Source: Xanthomonas dyei
Lineage (GTDB): Bacteria > Pseudomonadota > Gammaproteobacteria > Xanthomonadales > Xanthomonadaceae
Length of the DNA: 64,000 nt
Assembly (NCBI RefSeq): GCF_002939865.1
Contig: NZ_MDEE01000012.1
Location: 1-64,000, forward strand
Reading direction: 5' to 3'
Position 1 is the stretch's first letter; each line of letters opens with the position of its first letter. The translations under genes and the position numbers were made by a program. Under the pieces are notes generated by a model that ran no database searches, was not told where the DNA came from, and worked only from the letters and a program-made list of their open reading frames with translations. This document shows, piece after piece, positions 34,610 to 44,118 of this stretch.

Positions 34610-35776
34610 TCACATCACGCGACAGAACACCGCCTTGAGATAGCGCGATTCCTGCACGTGCGCCATGAACGGATGGTCCGGGCCGGCGCCGGCCACTTTC
34701 AGGATCTGGATGGTGCGGCCGGAGAAATACGAGGCGCGACGCAGCATGTCCAGAAACTCCTGCTCGGCCACCAGGCCGGTGCACGAGAAAGTGGCGAACA
34801 GGCCACCGGGCTTGACCACGCCCAGCGCCAATTTGTTCATGTCCAGGTACTTCTTCAGCGCCGGGATCACCTGCTCGCGGTCGCGGGTCATCTTGGCCGG
34901 GTCCAGGATCACCACATCGAACTGATCGCCGCGATTGGCCGCATCGCGCAGCCACGGAAAGATATCGGCCTGCACGAATTTCGGACGCACGTTGTTGAGC
35001 TTGGCGTTGCCCTTGGCAATGGCGATGACGTCTTCGTCGATATCCACGCCCAGCACCTCGGCCGCACCGCGTGCGGCCGCATACACCGCAAAGCCACCGG
35101 TGTTGCAGCACAGGTCCAGCACGGTCTTGCCTTCCACCTGCTCGCTCAGCCACTGGCGGTTATCGCGCTGGTCGGCAAAGAACCCGGTCTTGTGCGCGCC
35201 GGCCGGGTCGGCACGGAACTTGATGCCGTGCTCGGTGATCACGGACGCTTCGGTGGTGGTATTGCTGTGGAAGTCGAAGCTTTCCTGCTTTTGCACGTGT
35301 TCGTCGGCAAAGCTGTGGAAGCGGCAGCCCGGGAACTGCTCGCGCAGCGCCTCGTAGATCCATTCGCGGTGGCGGAACATGCCGGCGGCGAAGAACTCCA
35401 CCACCACCAGGTCGCTATAGCGGTCCACCACCAGGCCGGACAGGCCGTCGCCTTCGCTATGCACCACGCGCCAGGCATCGGACACGCCGTCGAGCTTGAG
35501 CCAGTCGCGGCGCAGGCTCACCGCCGCGGCGATCTTGCGCGAAAACCAGCCCGCATCCACCGGCACCGACTGGTCGATTTCCAGGATGCGCACGGCGATG
35601 CGCGAGTGGCCGTTATAGAAACCGCGGCCGAGCCATTCCCCATCCACGCCGACCACATCGACGATGGTGCCGGGTTTGGGCTTGGCGATAGGCTTTTCCA
35701 CCAGCTTCTGGAAGATCCACGGGTGGCTGGAACGCCACGCATTCTTGAGTCGGACGACGGGGACAGGAGTATTCAT
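34610..35776 (-). CDS. rlmI: RlmI-like 23S rRNA m5C methyltransferase
   Basis: 388 residues. An N-terminal PUA-like domain (RSSHPWIFQKLVEKP, GTIVDVVGVDGEWLGRGFYN) precedes a class I SAM methyltransferase with motif I VLDLCCNTGGFAVYAA, motif II GVDIDEDVIA, DPAKMTRDRE and the catalytic-region TFSCTGLV. This is the RlmI/COG1092 architecture, which methylates C1962 of 23S rRNA in E. coli. The substrate is inferred from the family. Confidence 0.9.
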   Translation of the reverse strand: MNTPVPVVRLKNAWRSSHPWIFQKLVEKPIAKPKPGTIVDVVGVDGEWLGRGFYNGHSRIAVRILEIDQSVPVDAGWFSRKIAAAVSLRRDWLKLDGVSDAWRVVHSEGDGLSGLVVDRYSDLVVVEFFAAGMFRHREWIYEALREQFPGCRFHSFADEHVQKQESFDFHSNTTTEASVITEHGIKFRADPAGAHKTGFFADQRDNRQWLSEQVEGKTVLDLCCNTGGFAVYAAARGAAEVLGVDIDEDVIAIAKGNAKLNNVRPKFVQADIFPWLRDAANRGDQFDVVILDPAKMTRDREQVIPALKKYLDMNKLALGVVKPGGLFATFSCTGLVAEQEFLDMLRRASYFSGRTIQILKVAGAGPDHPFMAHVQESRYLKAVFCRVM

Positions 35777-35827
35777 TCACCTATTGTATCCGGCTGGATT
35801 GACGCGCCAGGCCCCTGCCCGCAGAAT

Positions 35828-35965
35828 CAGCCCCAGAAGGGGAGTAGCTCCCAACGTTGTCGCCGTCATTACGAGTCCTGCTCCGGCAGACGCTCCGGTG
35901 CAACGGCAACCGGTCTGGCCGGTTGCGAGCGAGACCTTCGCCGCGCAGGCGAAGGTCCGTCACCC
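35828..35965 (+). ncRNA. yybP-ykoY (manganese) riboswitch
   Basis: Hallmarks in order: AGAAGGGGAGTAGCTCCC (35836-35852), a GC-rich variable arm, then GAGACCTTCGCC-GCGCA-GGCGAAGGTCCGTCA (GAGACCTTCG near 35930, closing at 35962), the conserved paired L3 region of the yybP-ykoY family. It lies in the leader of a TerC/Alx-type gene, the usual partner. The class senses Mn2+; here it should switch on the membrane protein downstream. Confidence 0.85.
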
Positions 35966-36040
35966 GGAATCCACGATTTCCGTGTCACAAGGCCTCAGCC
36001 CAACCGGCTGGCCAGGTCGTTTCACTTTTCGGGATTCTTT

Positions 36041-36997
36041 ATGCAAACCATTGGCAATGTCTGGTTATGGGGCGGTTTCGGGGTCGTGGTGATCGCCGCG
36101 CTGCTGATCGATCTGGTGCTGATGCGCCACGGCGGCGCCCACAAGGTCACCTTCAAGGAAGCCACCTGGTGGAGCATCGGTTGGGTGCTGCTGGCGCTGG
36201 CCTTCAATGCCGGGCTGTGGTGGTACCTGCAGGGCACGCTGGGCGATGCGCAGGCCGACCAGATCGGGCTGCAGTTTCTGACCGGCTACCTGGTCGAAAA
36301 ATCGCTGGCGGTCGACAACATCTTCGTGTTTCTGATGGTCATGACCTACTTCGGCGTGCCCGAAGAACAGCGCCAGCGCGTGCTGATCATCGGTGTGCTG
36401 GGCGCCATCGTGCTGCGCGCGATCATGATCTTCGCCGGCTCGATGCTGCTGGCCAAGTTCCATTGGCTGCTGTATGTGTTCGGTGCGTTCCTGCTGCTGA
36501 CCGGCATCAAGATGTGGTTCTCCGCCGGCAAGGAGCCGGATCTGGAAACCAACCCGGTGTTGCGCTGGATGCGCAGCCATCTGCGCCTGAGCCCGCAATA
36601 CCACGGCAACCTGCTCAGCGTGATCAAGGATGGCAAGCGCTGGTTCACCCCGCTATTTGTGGTGTTGATCCTGATCGCGGTGATCGATGTGATCTTTGCG
36701 GTGGACAGCATCCCGGCGATCTTTGCGATCACCACCGACCCGTTCATCGTGCTGACCTCCAACGTATTCGCGGTGCTGGGCCTGCGCGCGATGTTCTTCC
36801 TGCTGGCCGGCATGGCCGACCGCTTCCACCTGTTGCCCTACGGCCTGGCGGTGATCCTGGTGTTCATCGGCACCAAGATGATGATCATCGATCTGTACAA
36901 GATCCCGGTGCTGGTCTCGCTGGCGGTCGTGGTCACGATCCTGGTGGCCACCATCGTGCTGAGCCTGTTGCGCCCAGCCAAGCCGGCCGGGCACTGA
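36041..36997 (+). CDS. TerC-family (Alx/MeeF-type) membrane protein
   Basis: 318 residues with about nine membrane segments. TerC signatures are FLTGYLVEKSLAVDNIFVF with its acidic pair, and VDVIFAVDSIPAIFAIT with a second acidic residue. This is the Alx-type branch that exports manganese, consistent with the riboswitch in its leader. The start ATG is 76 bases after the riboswitch. It appears monocistronic. Confidence 0.93.
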   Translation: MQTIGNVWLWGGFGVVVIAALLIDLVLMRHGGAHKVTFKEATWWSIGWVLLALAFNAGLWWYLQGTLGDAQADQIGLQFLTGYLVEKSLAVDNIFVFLMVMTYFGVPEEQRQRVLIIGVLGAIVLRAIMIFAGSMLLAKFHWLLYVFGAFLLLTGIKMWFSAGKEPDLETNPVLRWMRSHLRLSPQYHGNLLSVIKDGKRWFTPLFVVLILIAVIDVIFAVDSIPAIFAITTDPFIVLTSNVFAVLGLRAMFFLLAGMADRFHLLPYGLAVILVFIGTKMMIIDLYKIPVLVSLAVVVTILVATIVLSLLRPAKPAGH

Positions 36998-37348
36998 GGG
37001 GCTGGGAATCGGGAATCGGAGGTGTGCTTTGCTGCAGATGCTGGTGCAAGGGACGCCGCGGTTTCGCTTCGTCTCTTGCCACTGAGCCCGGTCGTGGTCT
37101 TCGGCCTTGATCGGTGGCTACGCCGCACACTGCTCGGCTGGGCAGCAGCGCACCACAGGCGATACCGGAACATCGGCGCCGCGCCCTGGTTGCCACCCGA
37201 TCATCTGCGTTGAATTGTTTGCCGCCGCGGCCTGCCTGCCGGGCGTTGCATCAGCCCGGCAGGCGGCGGGATTGTCCCGTCGCCGGATCCGGTTATCCCG
37301 TGCTAACGGGGCTTGCAAAGGCAAAACCACGCCGCCATCCGTGAACGT
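36998..37348. other. Intergenic stretch with one strong hairpin
   Basis: About 351 bases. CCTGCCGGGC (37235-37244) and GCCCGGCAGG (37254-37263) form a perfect 10-bp stem with a 9-base loop but no T-tract. A GGGAATCGGGAATCGG tract lies just after the terC stop. No gene. Confidence 0.6.
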
Positions 37349-38134
37349 ATGACACCGCATTCTGTTGCCTCCGATGCCACCACCCAGAGCCGCCTGGACC
37401 GCTCGCGGGTCCTGCGCGCCTTCAACATCAGCCTGGCCGCCGTGTTGCTGCTGGTGGCGGTGTTCACCGCGCAAGGCATGTTCGACTGGCGCGCCTGGGC
37501 GGTCGCGCCACTGCAGGCCGACGGCCTGATCGGCATCCTCACTGCGCCGCTGTTGCACGGCTCGCTCGCGCATCTGGGCGCCAATGCGGCAGCGCTGCTG
37601 ATCCTGGGCACATTGGCCGGCAGCGTGTATCCGCGCGCCACGGCCATGGCACTGCCGCTGCTGTGGCTGGGCTCGGGGCTGGGCGCGTGGCTGTTGGGCG
37701 AGCCTGGCAGCCGCCATCTGGGTGCCAGCGGCGTCACCCACGGCCTGATGTTTCTGGTGTTTGTGCTGGGCCTGCTACGGCGCGACCGCCCGGCCATCGC
37801 CACCAGCATGATCGCCTTCCTGTTCTACGGCGGCATGTTGGTGACCATCCTGCCCCACGAAACCGGGGTGTCCTGGCAATCGCATCTGGGCGGCGCGGTG
37901 GCCGGCTTGATCGCCGCGCTGCTGCTCCGCCTGCGCGACCCGCAGCAGGCCAAGCCGCGCTACAGCTGGGAAGACGAGGACGAAGACGCCGCCTGGGAAG
38001 TGCGCAACGCCGAGCACGCGATGCTGGAACCCCCGCCGCCGCGTCAGGTACCGGTGCTGTGGCAACGCCAGGACGACGGCTCGGAAAACGTGGTGCTGCA
38101 TTTCCCGCCGCGCGAGCGCCCTCCGGGCAATTAG
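37349..38134 (+). CDS. Rhomboid-family intramembrane serine protease
   Basis: 261 residues with about six membrane segments. The catalytic Ser127 lies in HLGASGVTHG, and His179 in WQSHLGGAVAG; the preceding HGSLAHLGAN block carries the conserved His70/Asn79 region. A charged cytoplasmic tail (WEDEDEDAAWEVRNAE, Pro-rich) follows the last helix. The active-site dyad is complete, so this should be a working rhomboid; substrates are not predictable. Confidence 0.93.
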   Translation: MTPHSVASDATTQSRLDRSRVLRAFNISLAAVLLLVAVFTAQGMFDWRAWAVAPLQADGLIGILTAPLLHGSLAHLGANAAALLILGTLAGSVYPRATAMALPLLWLGSGLGAWLLGEPGSRHLGASGVTHGLMFLVFVLGLLRRDRPAIATSMIAFLFYGGMLVTILPHETGVSWQSHLGGAVAGLIAALLLRLRDPQQAKPRYSWEDEDEDAAWEVRNAEHAMLEPPPPRQVPVLWQRQDDGSENVVLHFPPRERPPGN

Positions 38135-38635
38135 TGCCGGCGCGGAGCGATGATCGAAACAGTCAGTGACCTCCCGTAGGAGCGTGTCTGCGCGCGAGGG
38201 CATTACCGATGATGCCCGGCACGGTAGTTACCCGAGGGCCTTGCAACATAAGAGCGGTGTTGTATCGCCAAATGCATCGTCATCGCATCGCGTACAAACG
38301 GGTTGTAGTGCGCTGATGCTTTCCCGGTCATGCGCGTCGCGCGCAGGCACGCTCCTACGAACGTGGTGCTGCACGTCTCGCGAAGGCACGTAGCGCCTCT
38401 CGTAAGGTCAACATCCAACCAATCGGGCCGCTACACCGCGTTACGTAGGAGCGTGCCTGCGCGCGACCGGGCGTTACCGACGATGCCGGCACGATGGGTA
38501 CCCGAGGATCAAGCAACGTGAGCGGTGCTGCAACGCGAAGTGCATCGTCATCGCATCGCGCGCGAGTGGGCGCGCGCGATGGAGCTATCCCGATGATGCC
38601 CGTCGCGCGCAGGCACGCTCCTACGACAGCATGAA
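38135..38635. repeat. Two REP-type inverted pairs in tandem
   Basis: Element 1 (38175-38359) opens CGTAGGAGCGTGTCTGCGCGCGA and closes with the inverse CGCGCAGGCACGCTCCTACG; element 2 (38444-38625) has the same arms, shown here only as their cores. The two share internal blocks such as ATTACCGATGATGCCCG / GTTACCGACGATGCC and AAATGCATCGTCATCGCATCG, so they are a tandem or repeated module. Related to the palindromes at 13691. No gene seen. Confidence 0.85.
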
Positions 38636-39736
38636 TTATCGCGGTGCTTGCCCGTGCAACGCATGCCGTGCCAGACCCGGATCATCGGCAAAGAATGCAT
38701 CGATGCCCGTATCCAGATAGGTCTTGAGCTCGGCCAAGGCACCTGCGTCGTTACGCTCAGTCACCGCGCCGCTGCTGCGGTTATCGGCGGCCAGAAAGTA
38801 ATTTTCCGGACGGAACGTATACGGCTGCACCTGCAATCCGGCCGCATGTGCATCGCGCACCAGGCTGGTCGGCGTACCCAGCCGCTGCTGCGCATCCAGC
38901 GGAATGATGGCGCGGATATCCGGCCCGATCGCATTGGCGTAGCCGGCCACCTGCTTGAGCCCGGCCGGGGTCATCAATTGCGCATAGGTGCCTGGCGCGT
39001 CGCCCTTGCCCGCATCGGGCAACGGCATCTGCGCGCCACCCAGCAACTGCAGCAGGCGGATGTTGCTTTGCCGCCCGATCTTGCCGCGCAGGTAGCGCAG
39101 ATTGCCGGTCTCGAACGACTGGATCACCACCGGCGCCGTGCGCGTATACGCATGCGCGTGCAAGGTGGCCAGCACCTTGTCTTCCATCGGCAAACCCAGC
39201 GCACTGAAATAGCTCGGATGCTTGATCTCCGGAATCAGCCCGATCGTACGCCCGGTTGCAGCAGATTCGGCCGCGACGAAATCGATGATCTCATCGAAGG
39301 TCACGATCTGAAACTGTCCGTCCCAGCGCGTGCCACGTAGTTGCGGCAACCGCTCGCGCGCGCGCAGCGTCTTCAACTCGTTCAGGGTGAAGTCTTCGGT
39401 GAACCAGCCTTCCATCGATTGCCCATCGATGGTCTTGCGGGTCTTGCGCGATGCAAACTCCGGGCGGCTGGCCACATCGGTGGTGCCACCGATCTCGTTT
39501 TCGTGGCGCGCCACCAGCACACCATCTTTGGTCGATACCAGATCCGGTTCGACAAAATCCGCGCCATCGACGATCGCCTTGGCGTAGGAGGCCAAGGTGT
39601 GTTCCGGACGCAACGCACTGGCGCCACGGTGCGCAAAGATCTGCACCGTCTTGGCCAGCGGTGCCTCGGCCAAAACGGGCCCGCTCATGCCGACCATCAT
39701 CGCTCCCAACACCAACGCACGGTGAAACTGCATCAT
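38636..39736 (-). CDS. Glycerophosphodiester phosphodiesterase, periplasmic (GlpQ-type)
   Basis: 366 residues with a signal peptide (ALVLGAMMVGMSGPVLAEA) and GGAGAT before the ATG at 39736. GDPD landmarks are His36 in FAHRGASALRPEHT, Glu63/Asp65 in FVEPD, His78 in ARHEN, and Glu in LIPEIKHP. Calcium-dependent hydrolysis of glycerophosphodiesters to glycerol-3-phosphate and an alcohol. The neighbouring TonB receptor and acid phosphatase suggest a phosphate- or phospholipid-derived nutrient theme. Confidence 0.93.
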   Translation of the reverse strand: MMQFHRALVLGAMMVGMSGPVLAEAPLAKTVQIFAHRGASALRPEHTLASYAKAIVDGADFVEPDLVSTKDGVLVARHENEIGGTTDVASRPEFASRKTRKTIDGQSMEGWFTEDFTLNELKTLRARERLPQLRGTRWDGQFQIVTFDEIIDFVAAESAATGRTIGLIPEIKHPSYFSALGLPMEDKVLATLHAHAYTRTAPVVIQSFETGNLRYLRGKIGRQSNIRLLQLLGGAQMPLPDAGKGDAPGTYAQLMTPAGLKQVAGYANAIGPDIRAIIPLDAQQRLGTPTSLVRDAHAAGLQVQPYTFRPENYFLAADNRSSGAVTERNDAGALAELKTYLDTGIDAFFADDPGLARHALHGQAPR

Positions 39737-39992
39737 GCCTATCTCCAACGAAAAAGCAGCCATCAACACCAGCGCGTCATCGCCAGGCCAGCTTGGCCGA
39801 CGATCAAGCAGAGATGCACGCCCGTGCATCCCGCTTCCTCCGCATCGTCCGCGCCCGCCCGACAATCGCTCGCGAGGTGGTGCCAGCCACTCTAAGACTA
39901 TCCACGTCGATCAACATCGGAAATCAATCAACAGCACCCAGATCCGCTATTACGATTCCCGATTCCCGATTCCCCACTCCCAAATCCCGTCC

Positions 39993-42299
39993 TCAGAACT
40001 TGGCATCCAGCGTCAGGAACACCTGCCGCGGCGCACTGGCGTGAAACGCCAACTGCCGCCCGTTCGGATCACTGTTGGCGAACGCGGTGAGGTTGGAGGC
40101 GTAGCGCTTGTCGGTGAGGTTGGTGACGTTGAGCGAGAGCTTGAGCGACTGCAGCACGCTGACCTGGCCGAACTCATAGCCGGCACCGGCATCGAATGAC
40201 GTGTAACCGCCAAAGCCCTGATCGTTGGTGTAGGTATAGAAGCGCTCACCGGTGTACTTGCCGCGCAGGTTGACGTTCCAACCGGCGTAATTGAAGGCGA
40301 TTTCGCTCGCGAACATACGCTTGGGCGTATCCACCGTGGTCTTGCCGGCGGTGGCAATGGTCACCCCGTTCTGCACGTAGTTGTCGTCGTAGGTGGAGCG
40401 GTTGATCGAGGCCGAGTTGTACCACTGCAGGTAGCTGGTGGGCTTCCAGATCACCGTCAGTTCGCCACCGCGGCTGCTCACCGAGCCTACGTTGAAGAAG
40501 CGCGTGGTGCAGGCCGGCGTGGTGCCCTGCTGGATGCTGGCGCAGGGATTGAGCGAGAGCAGGCGGTTGTCGAAGGTGACGTCATAGCCCACCAGCGAGG
40601 CCTCGAAGCGATCGCGCACGAAGCGGTAACCGGCTTCCACGGTGCGCGACTTTTCCGGCTCCAGCGCACCGACGCTGGCATCGAACGACGCTTGGGTCAC
40701 CAGCAACGGACCACCGGCGCCGCCGCCCTGAAACGCAGCGATATTTTCTGCGTAGGAGGCAAACACTTCCTGGCCTTCGGCAAGGCGATAGCCCAGCCCG
40801 ATCTGCGGCAACACCGACTCGCTGGCCTTGATCGACCCGGTCGCCACCGGCGCTTCCACCGCGATGCCCGGCGTCTCGCGTGCGGTCATTTCAGTACTCG
40901 GGCTCTTGATGCCCAGGTCAAGGCTCAGGCGCTCGTCGAGAAACTTGAAGTTGCCCTGCACGTAGAACTGCCGGGTGGTGATCACGTAGTTCTGCGAGAA
41001 CAGCCGACGATTGGGATTTTGCAGAAACTTGTCGTCGTCCACCGGCCCGGTGATCCAGTAGAAATTGCGTTCCACATCGTGGTGGTTGCGCTCGTACCAC
41101 AGCCCGGCTTCCAGATGATGCGGGCCCAGGTCCCAACCCAGCGAGGCGATGCCGCCGGTACGGTTGATCCAGTAGTTGGTGCTGCGGATCGAGATCGGCA
41201 GTGCCTGCGGTGTGCCCGGATTGGAAGCCTGGCCCGGCGACCACCAATGGCCCTGCCCCTTGTTTTCATGGTGATAGACCTGCGTGTGCAGGCTGATCGC
41301 ATCGTTGGGCTGGAAGTCGCCGGCGACATAGAACAGATCGTCGTCGCGCAATGCGCGGCTCTGGTAGTACGCATCGTCGACGTTATCCACGCCACCGCTG
41401 AAGCCGCAGCGTGCGGCATTGCGCGTGGCTGGCGCGCAGTACGCCGCGGCCAGTGCACGGTTCCAATCCGGCGCGTACAGATTCCAGTCCCAGCCCAGTC
41501 CACGTGCCATGCCGCTCTTGGACAGATAGGAATAATCGGCCTGCGAGGTGCGCGAGGTATCGGCGAACGCAGTCAGCTTGCCGCCGTCGAACTGGTACAC
41601 GCCCTTGGCGTTGAACTGCCGCGTGGTGGTCGGCGATTCCGGACGCGCCCACATGTCCGCGGTGGCTTCGATGCCCGACAGATACGCAGAAAACCCGTTG
41701 TAATCGCCGGTATCCACGCGCAGGAAGGTGCGACGGTTGGCATCGGACCCCAGCGTCTGCGAGACCTGCCCACCGAACACGCTGGACGGGTCGGCCGAGT
41801 AGTACTGGATGGTGCCGCCGAGGTTGCTGGTGGAGGCGGTGCCCAACGCACCGATGCCCGAGGCCAGCTCCACACCACCGAAGTTTTCCGCGATCAACGC
41901 GCGGCTGATGTTGAGGCCGTTGTAGTTACCGTAGGCGTTATCGCCCAGCGGCAGACCGTCGAGCGTATAGCCCAGACGCGTGCCGTTGAAGCCGCGCAGG
42001 CTGATCGTCTGCGATTCTTCATTGGCACCGAAGGCATCGTTGGATTGCACGTTGACGCCCGGCATGCGGTTAAGCAGCTTCTGGATGCTGGTACCCGGCG
42101 GCAGCACCGGAATGTCCTGCTGGGTGATGCGCTGCACCTGACGCGTTTCGCCCTGGCCAATCACCGACACCGCATCGAGTTGCTGCACGGTGGAGCCGGT
42201 GTCGGCAGACACGTCGGCCGGTGTATCGGCGGCATGTGCGGCCGGCGACAACACAAGCGCGGTGAGAACGGCAGCACTTAGGAGATGGGTCTTGGGCAT
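39993..42299 (-). CDS. TonB-dependent outer-membrane receptor
   Basis: 768 residues with a signal peptide (LLSAAVLTALVLSPAAHA). The plug domain shows SVIGQGETRQVQRITQQDIP, IQKLLNRMPGVNVQS and ISLRGFNGTRLGYTLDGLP. The barrel ends ASAPRQVFLTLDAKF with a terminal Phe, as required for barrel insertion. Substrate unknown, but it sits between a periplasmic glycerophosphodiesterase (same strand, downstream) and a divergent class A acid phosphatase, so an organophosphate such as phytate or a glycerophosphodiester is a reasonable guess. Confidence 0.93.
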   Translation of the reverse strand: MPKTHLLSAAVLTALVLSPAAHAADTPADVSADTGSTVQQLDAVSVIGQGETRQVQRITQQDIPVLPPGTSIQKLLNRMPGVNVQSNDAFGANEESQTISLRGFNGTRLGYTLDGLPLGDNAYGNYNGLNISRALIAENFGGVELASGIGALGTASTSNLGGTIQYYSADPSSVFGGQVSQTLGSDANRRTFLRVDTGDYNGFSAYLSGIEATADMWARPESPTTTRQFNAKGVYQFDGGKLTAFADTSRTSQADYSYLSKSGMARGLGWDWNLYAPDWNRALAAAYCAPATRNAARCGFSGGVDNVDDAYYQSRALRDDDLFYVAGDFQPNDAISLHTQVYHHENKGQGHWWSPGQASNPGTPQALPISIRSTNYWINRTGGIASLGWDLGPHHLEAGLWYERNHHDVERNFYWITGPVDDDKFLQNPNRRLFSQNYVITTRQFYVQGNFKFLDERLSLDLGIKSPSTEMTARETPGIAVEAPVATGSIKASESVLPQIGLGYRLAEGQEVFASYAENIAAFQGGGAGGPLLVTQASFDASVGALEPEKSRTVEAGYRFVRDRFEASLVGYDVTFDNRLLSLNPCASIQQGTTPACTTRFFNVGSVSSRGGELTVIWKPTSYLQWYNSASINRSTYDDNYVQNGVTIATAGKTTVDTPKRMFASEIAFNYAGWNVNLRGKYTGERFYTYTNDQGFGGYTSFDAGAGYEFGQVSVLQSLKLSLNVTNLTDKRYASNLTAFANSDPNGRQLAFHASAPRQVFLTLDAKF

Positions 42300-42497
42300 G
42301 AGCGGCGTTGGGGACGAGTCAAAAGATGACGGCAAGCGTGCGACAGCTGTCTTGCGTCGATGCGACGCACAGATGACAGTGCCGAGACAGCTGCTGCGCA
42401 TGCCGCGCTGTCGCTGCGTTGTGCTGGCATGCACGTGTCATCTGTACGTCGTAATCTGCGCGACTCTTCCCGTCGTACTGCTTTCGAGGAATCGTCC

Positions 42498-43337
42498 ATG
42501 GCCCACCGCATCACCCACTCGCAACGCACGCTGGCACGCGTCGCCATTGCTGCCTTGGTGATCGGCAGCGGCGTGGTCAGTGCCCGGCAACCGGCAAAGC
42601 CGGCGGATTCGGTGCTCGCCACCGACGAGCGTGGATACCTGGAAAAACAGCAGCTGCCCGACAGCTTGCAGCTGGTGCCACCCCCGCCGCAGGACGGCAG
42701 CGCCGCACTCGCCAACGACGAGGCCATCGCCAAGTCCATGCTCGCGCTGCGCGGTACACCGCGCTGGGATCTGGCCGCGCGCGACGCGGTGCTGAGCTTT
42801 CCCGACGCCGCCAGCCATTTCAGCTGCGCGCTCGGCGTGCAGATCGATCAAGCCAGCACACCGCATCTGCTGCGCCTGCTCGAGCGCAGCATGCGCGACG
42901 CCAGCAGCAGTACCAGCGCCGCCAAGACACGCTATCAGCGCCCGCGCCCGTTCATGCGCAACGCGCAGCCGATGTGCACTCCGGCTGACGATGCGGCACT
43001 GCGCAAGAACGGCTCCTACCCGTCCGGCCACACCGCCATCGGCTGGACCTGGGGCCTGATCCTGTCCGAGATCGCTCCCCCCCGACGCAACGCGCTCCTG
43101 GCACGCGGCCGCGCCTTCGGCGACAGCCGCCTGGTTTGCAACGTGCACTGGCAAAGCGATGTCCAGCAAGGCCGAATGATGGGCGCGGCCACCGTCGCCG
43201 CATTGCACGACAACCCGGGGTTTCAGAAGGATCTGGTTGCTGCACGCCGCGAAATCGCAAAAGCCAAGCCTGCTGCACCGGATGCATGCGCATCAGAAAC
43301 AGCAGCCTTGCAGCTCGTGTTGCCAGGAGTGATGTAG
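42498..43337 (+). CDS. Class A nonspecific acid phosphatase (PAP2 superfamily), secreted
   Basis: 279 residues. N-terminal signal (RVAIAALVIGSGVVSA). The three PAP2 motifs are complete: KTRYQRPRP at 143-151, PSGH at 175-178 and SRLVCNVHWQSD at 210-221 (His217 and Asp221 the catalytic pair). Vanadium-haloperoxidase-like fold; hydrolyses a wide range of phosphomonoesters in the periplasm. It is divergent from the TonB receptor across a 198-base shared control region. GAGGAA lies upstream of the ATG. Confidence 0.93.
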   Translation: MAHRITHSQRTLARVAIAALVIGSGVVSARQPAKPADSVLATDERGYLEKQQLPDSLQLVPPPPQDGSAALANDEAIAKSMLALRGTPRWDLAARDAVLSFPDAASHFSCALGVQIDQASTPHLLRLLERSMRDASSSTSAAKTRYQRPRPFMRNAQPMCTPADDAALRKNGSYPSGHTAIGWTWGLILSEIAPPRRNALLARGRAFGDSRLVCNVHWQSDVQQGRMMGAATVAALHDNPGFQKDLVAARREIAKAKPAAPDACASETAALQLVLPGVM

Positions 43338-44118
43338 GTAGCGGCGACGCTTGCCCTGCCTGCGAGGAACTGCCACCCCGACCTGAGCGTACGCGTCTGG
43401 GCACCGTGCTCTTGTTGAGATGATCGGTCAGCGACCGTCGGGCGCTGTGCGGCCCGATGCACGTATGACGAGGACGCGGGAGCCTCTTCGCGCACCAGCA
43501 ACGCTGGCAGCGGCGCGCTAGCGATCCGGCGATGATCGATGCGCCGCTTGATGCGCGGATCGGAGCAGCCAAGCCACGCAACCACGCAGGACCGGCATCA
43601 GACCGGGCAGTGGCGTGGACTCTGCTGCTGATACTCCAAGCAAGCTGGACGCGGCTTCAAGACCGCGCTCTCACTAGGGTCCTGAAGCAGCGCTGCCTCC
43701 CTGGTCGGTGGATCCGCGCTGGCTGGTTAGGTCAGACACCCATCGACCGCCCAGGCGAGCGCGATGCCTGTCTTGCGACATCCGACCCTGCTTGCCGCAG
43801 CTTGGCCTCGCACCGTTTCGACGGCCCTGCAGCCGCCTTATCGACGCCGATCCAACGCCGCTACGCGACGGCCGGGTCCTTCATTCGCATACAGCATCCG
43901 CGCGTCCGAATCTCGGCCCAAAAGCACCGAATTTGGCAATCGTTGCCGGATGATGACATTTCCGTACATCTTCGATTAATCTTCAGACAGGCTTCAGGAA
44001 TGTGACAACCGTTCAGGTTGTCGGCATGACGCCCTGAAGCCCAGTCCCCCTCGACTGCGCTCGCAGTCGAGTCCCACGTCTGCAGTATCCGCGACCGAAT
44101 TCATCAGGAGAGAGAGGA
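43338..44118. other. Long intergenic region with a nested leader hairpin
   Basis: About 781 bases. No credible gene: a frame at 43532-44005 lacks any family, signal or ribosome site. The last 130 bases hold nested stems GCTTCAGG (43991) pairing with CCTGAAGC (44033), enclosing GACAACC-GTTCA-GGTTGTC, then a separate 22-base palindrome at 44050-44071 (CTCGACTGCG/CGCAGTCGAG). A ribosome site AGGAGAGAGAGGA precedes the receptor start. Confidence 0.6.

Noticed and set aside
34469..36040. Long plus-strand frame upstream of the TerC start
   Set aside because: Overlaps rlmI antisense and the riboswitch; TerC homology begins at the ATG at 36041.
43532..44005. 157-residue frame in the long intergenic region
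   Set aside because: No ribosome site, signal or recognisable family; arginine-rich composition of non-coding high-GC DNA.
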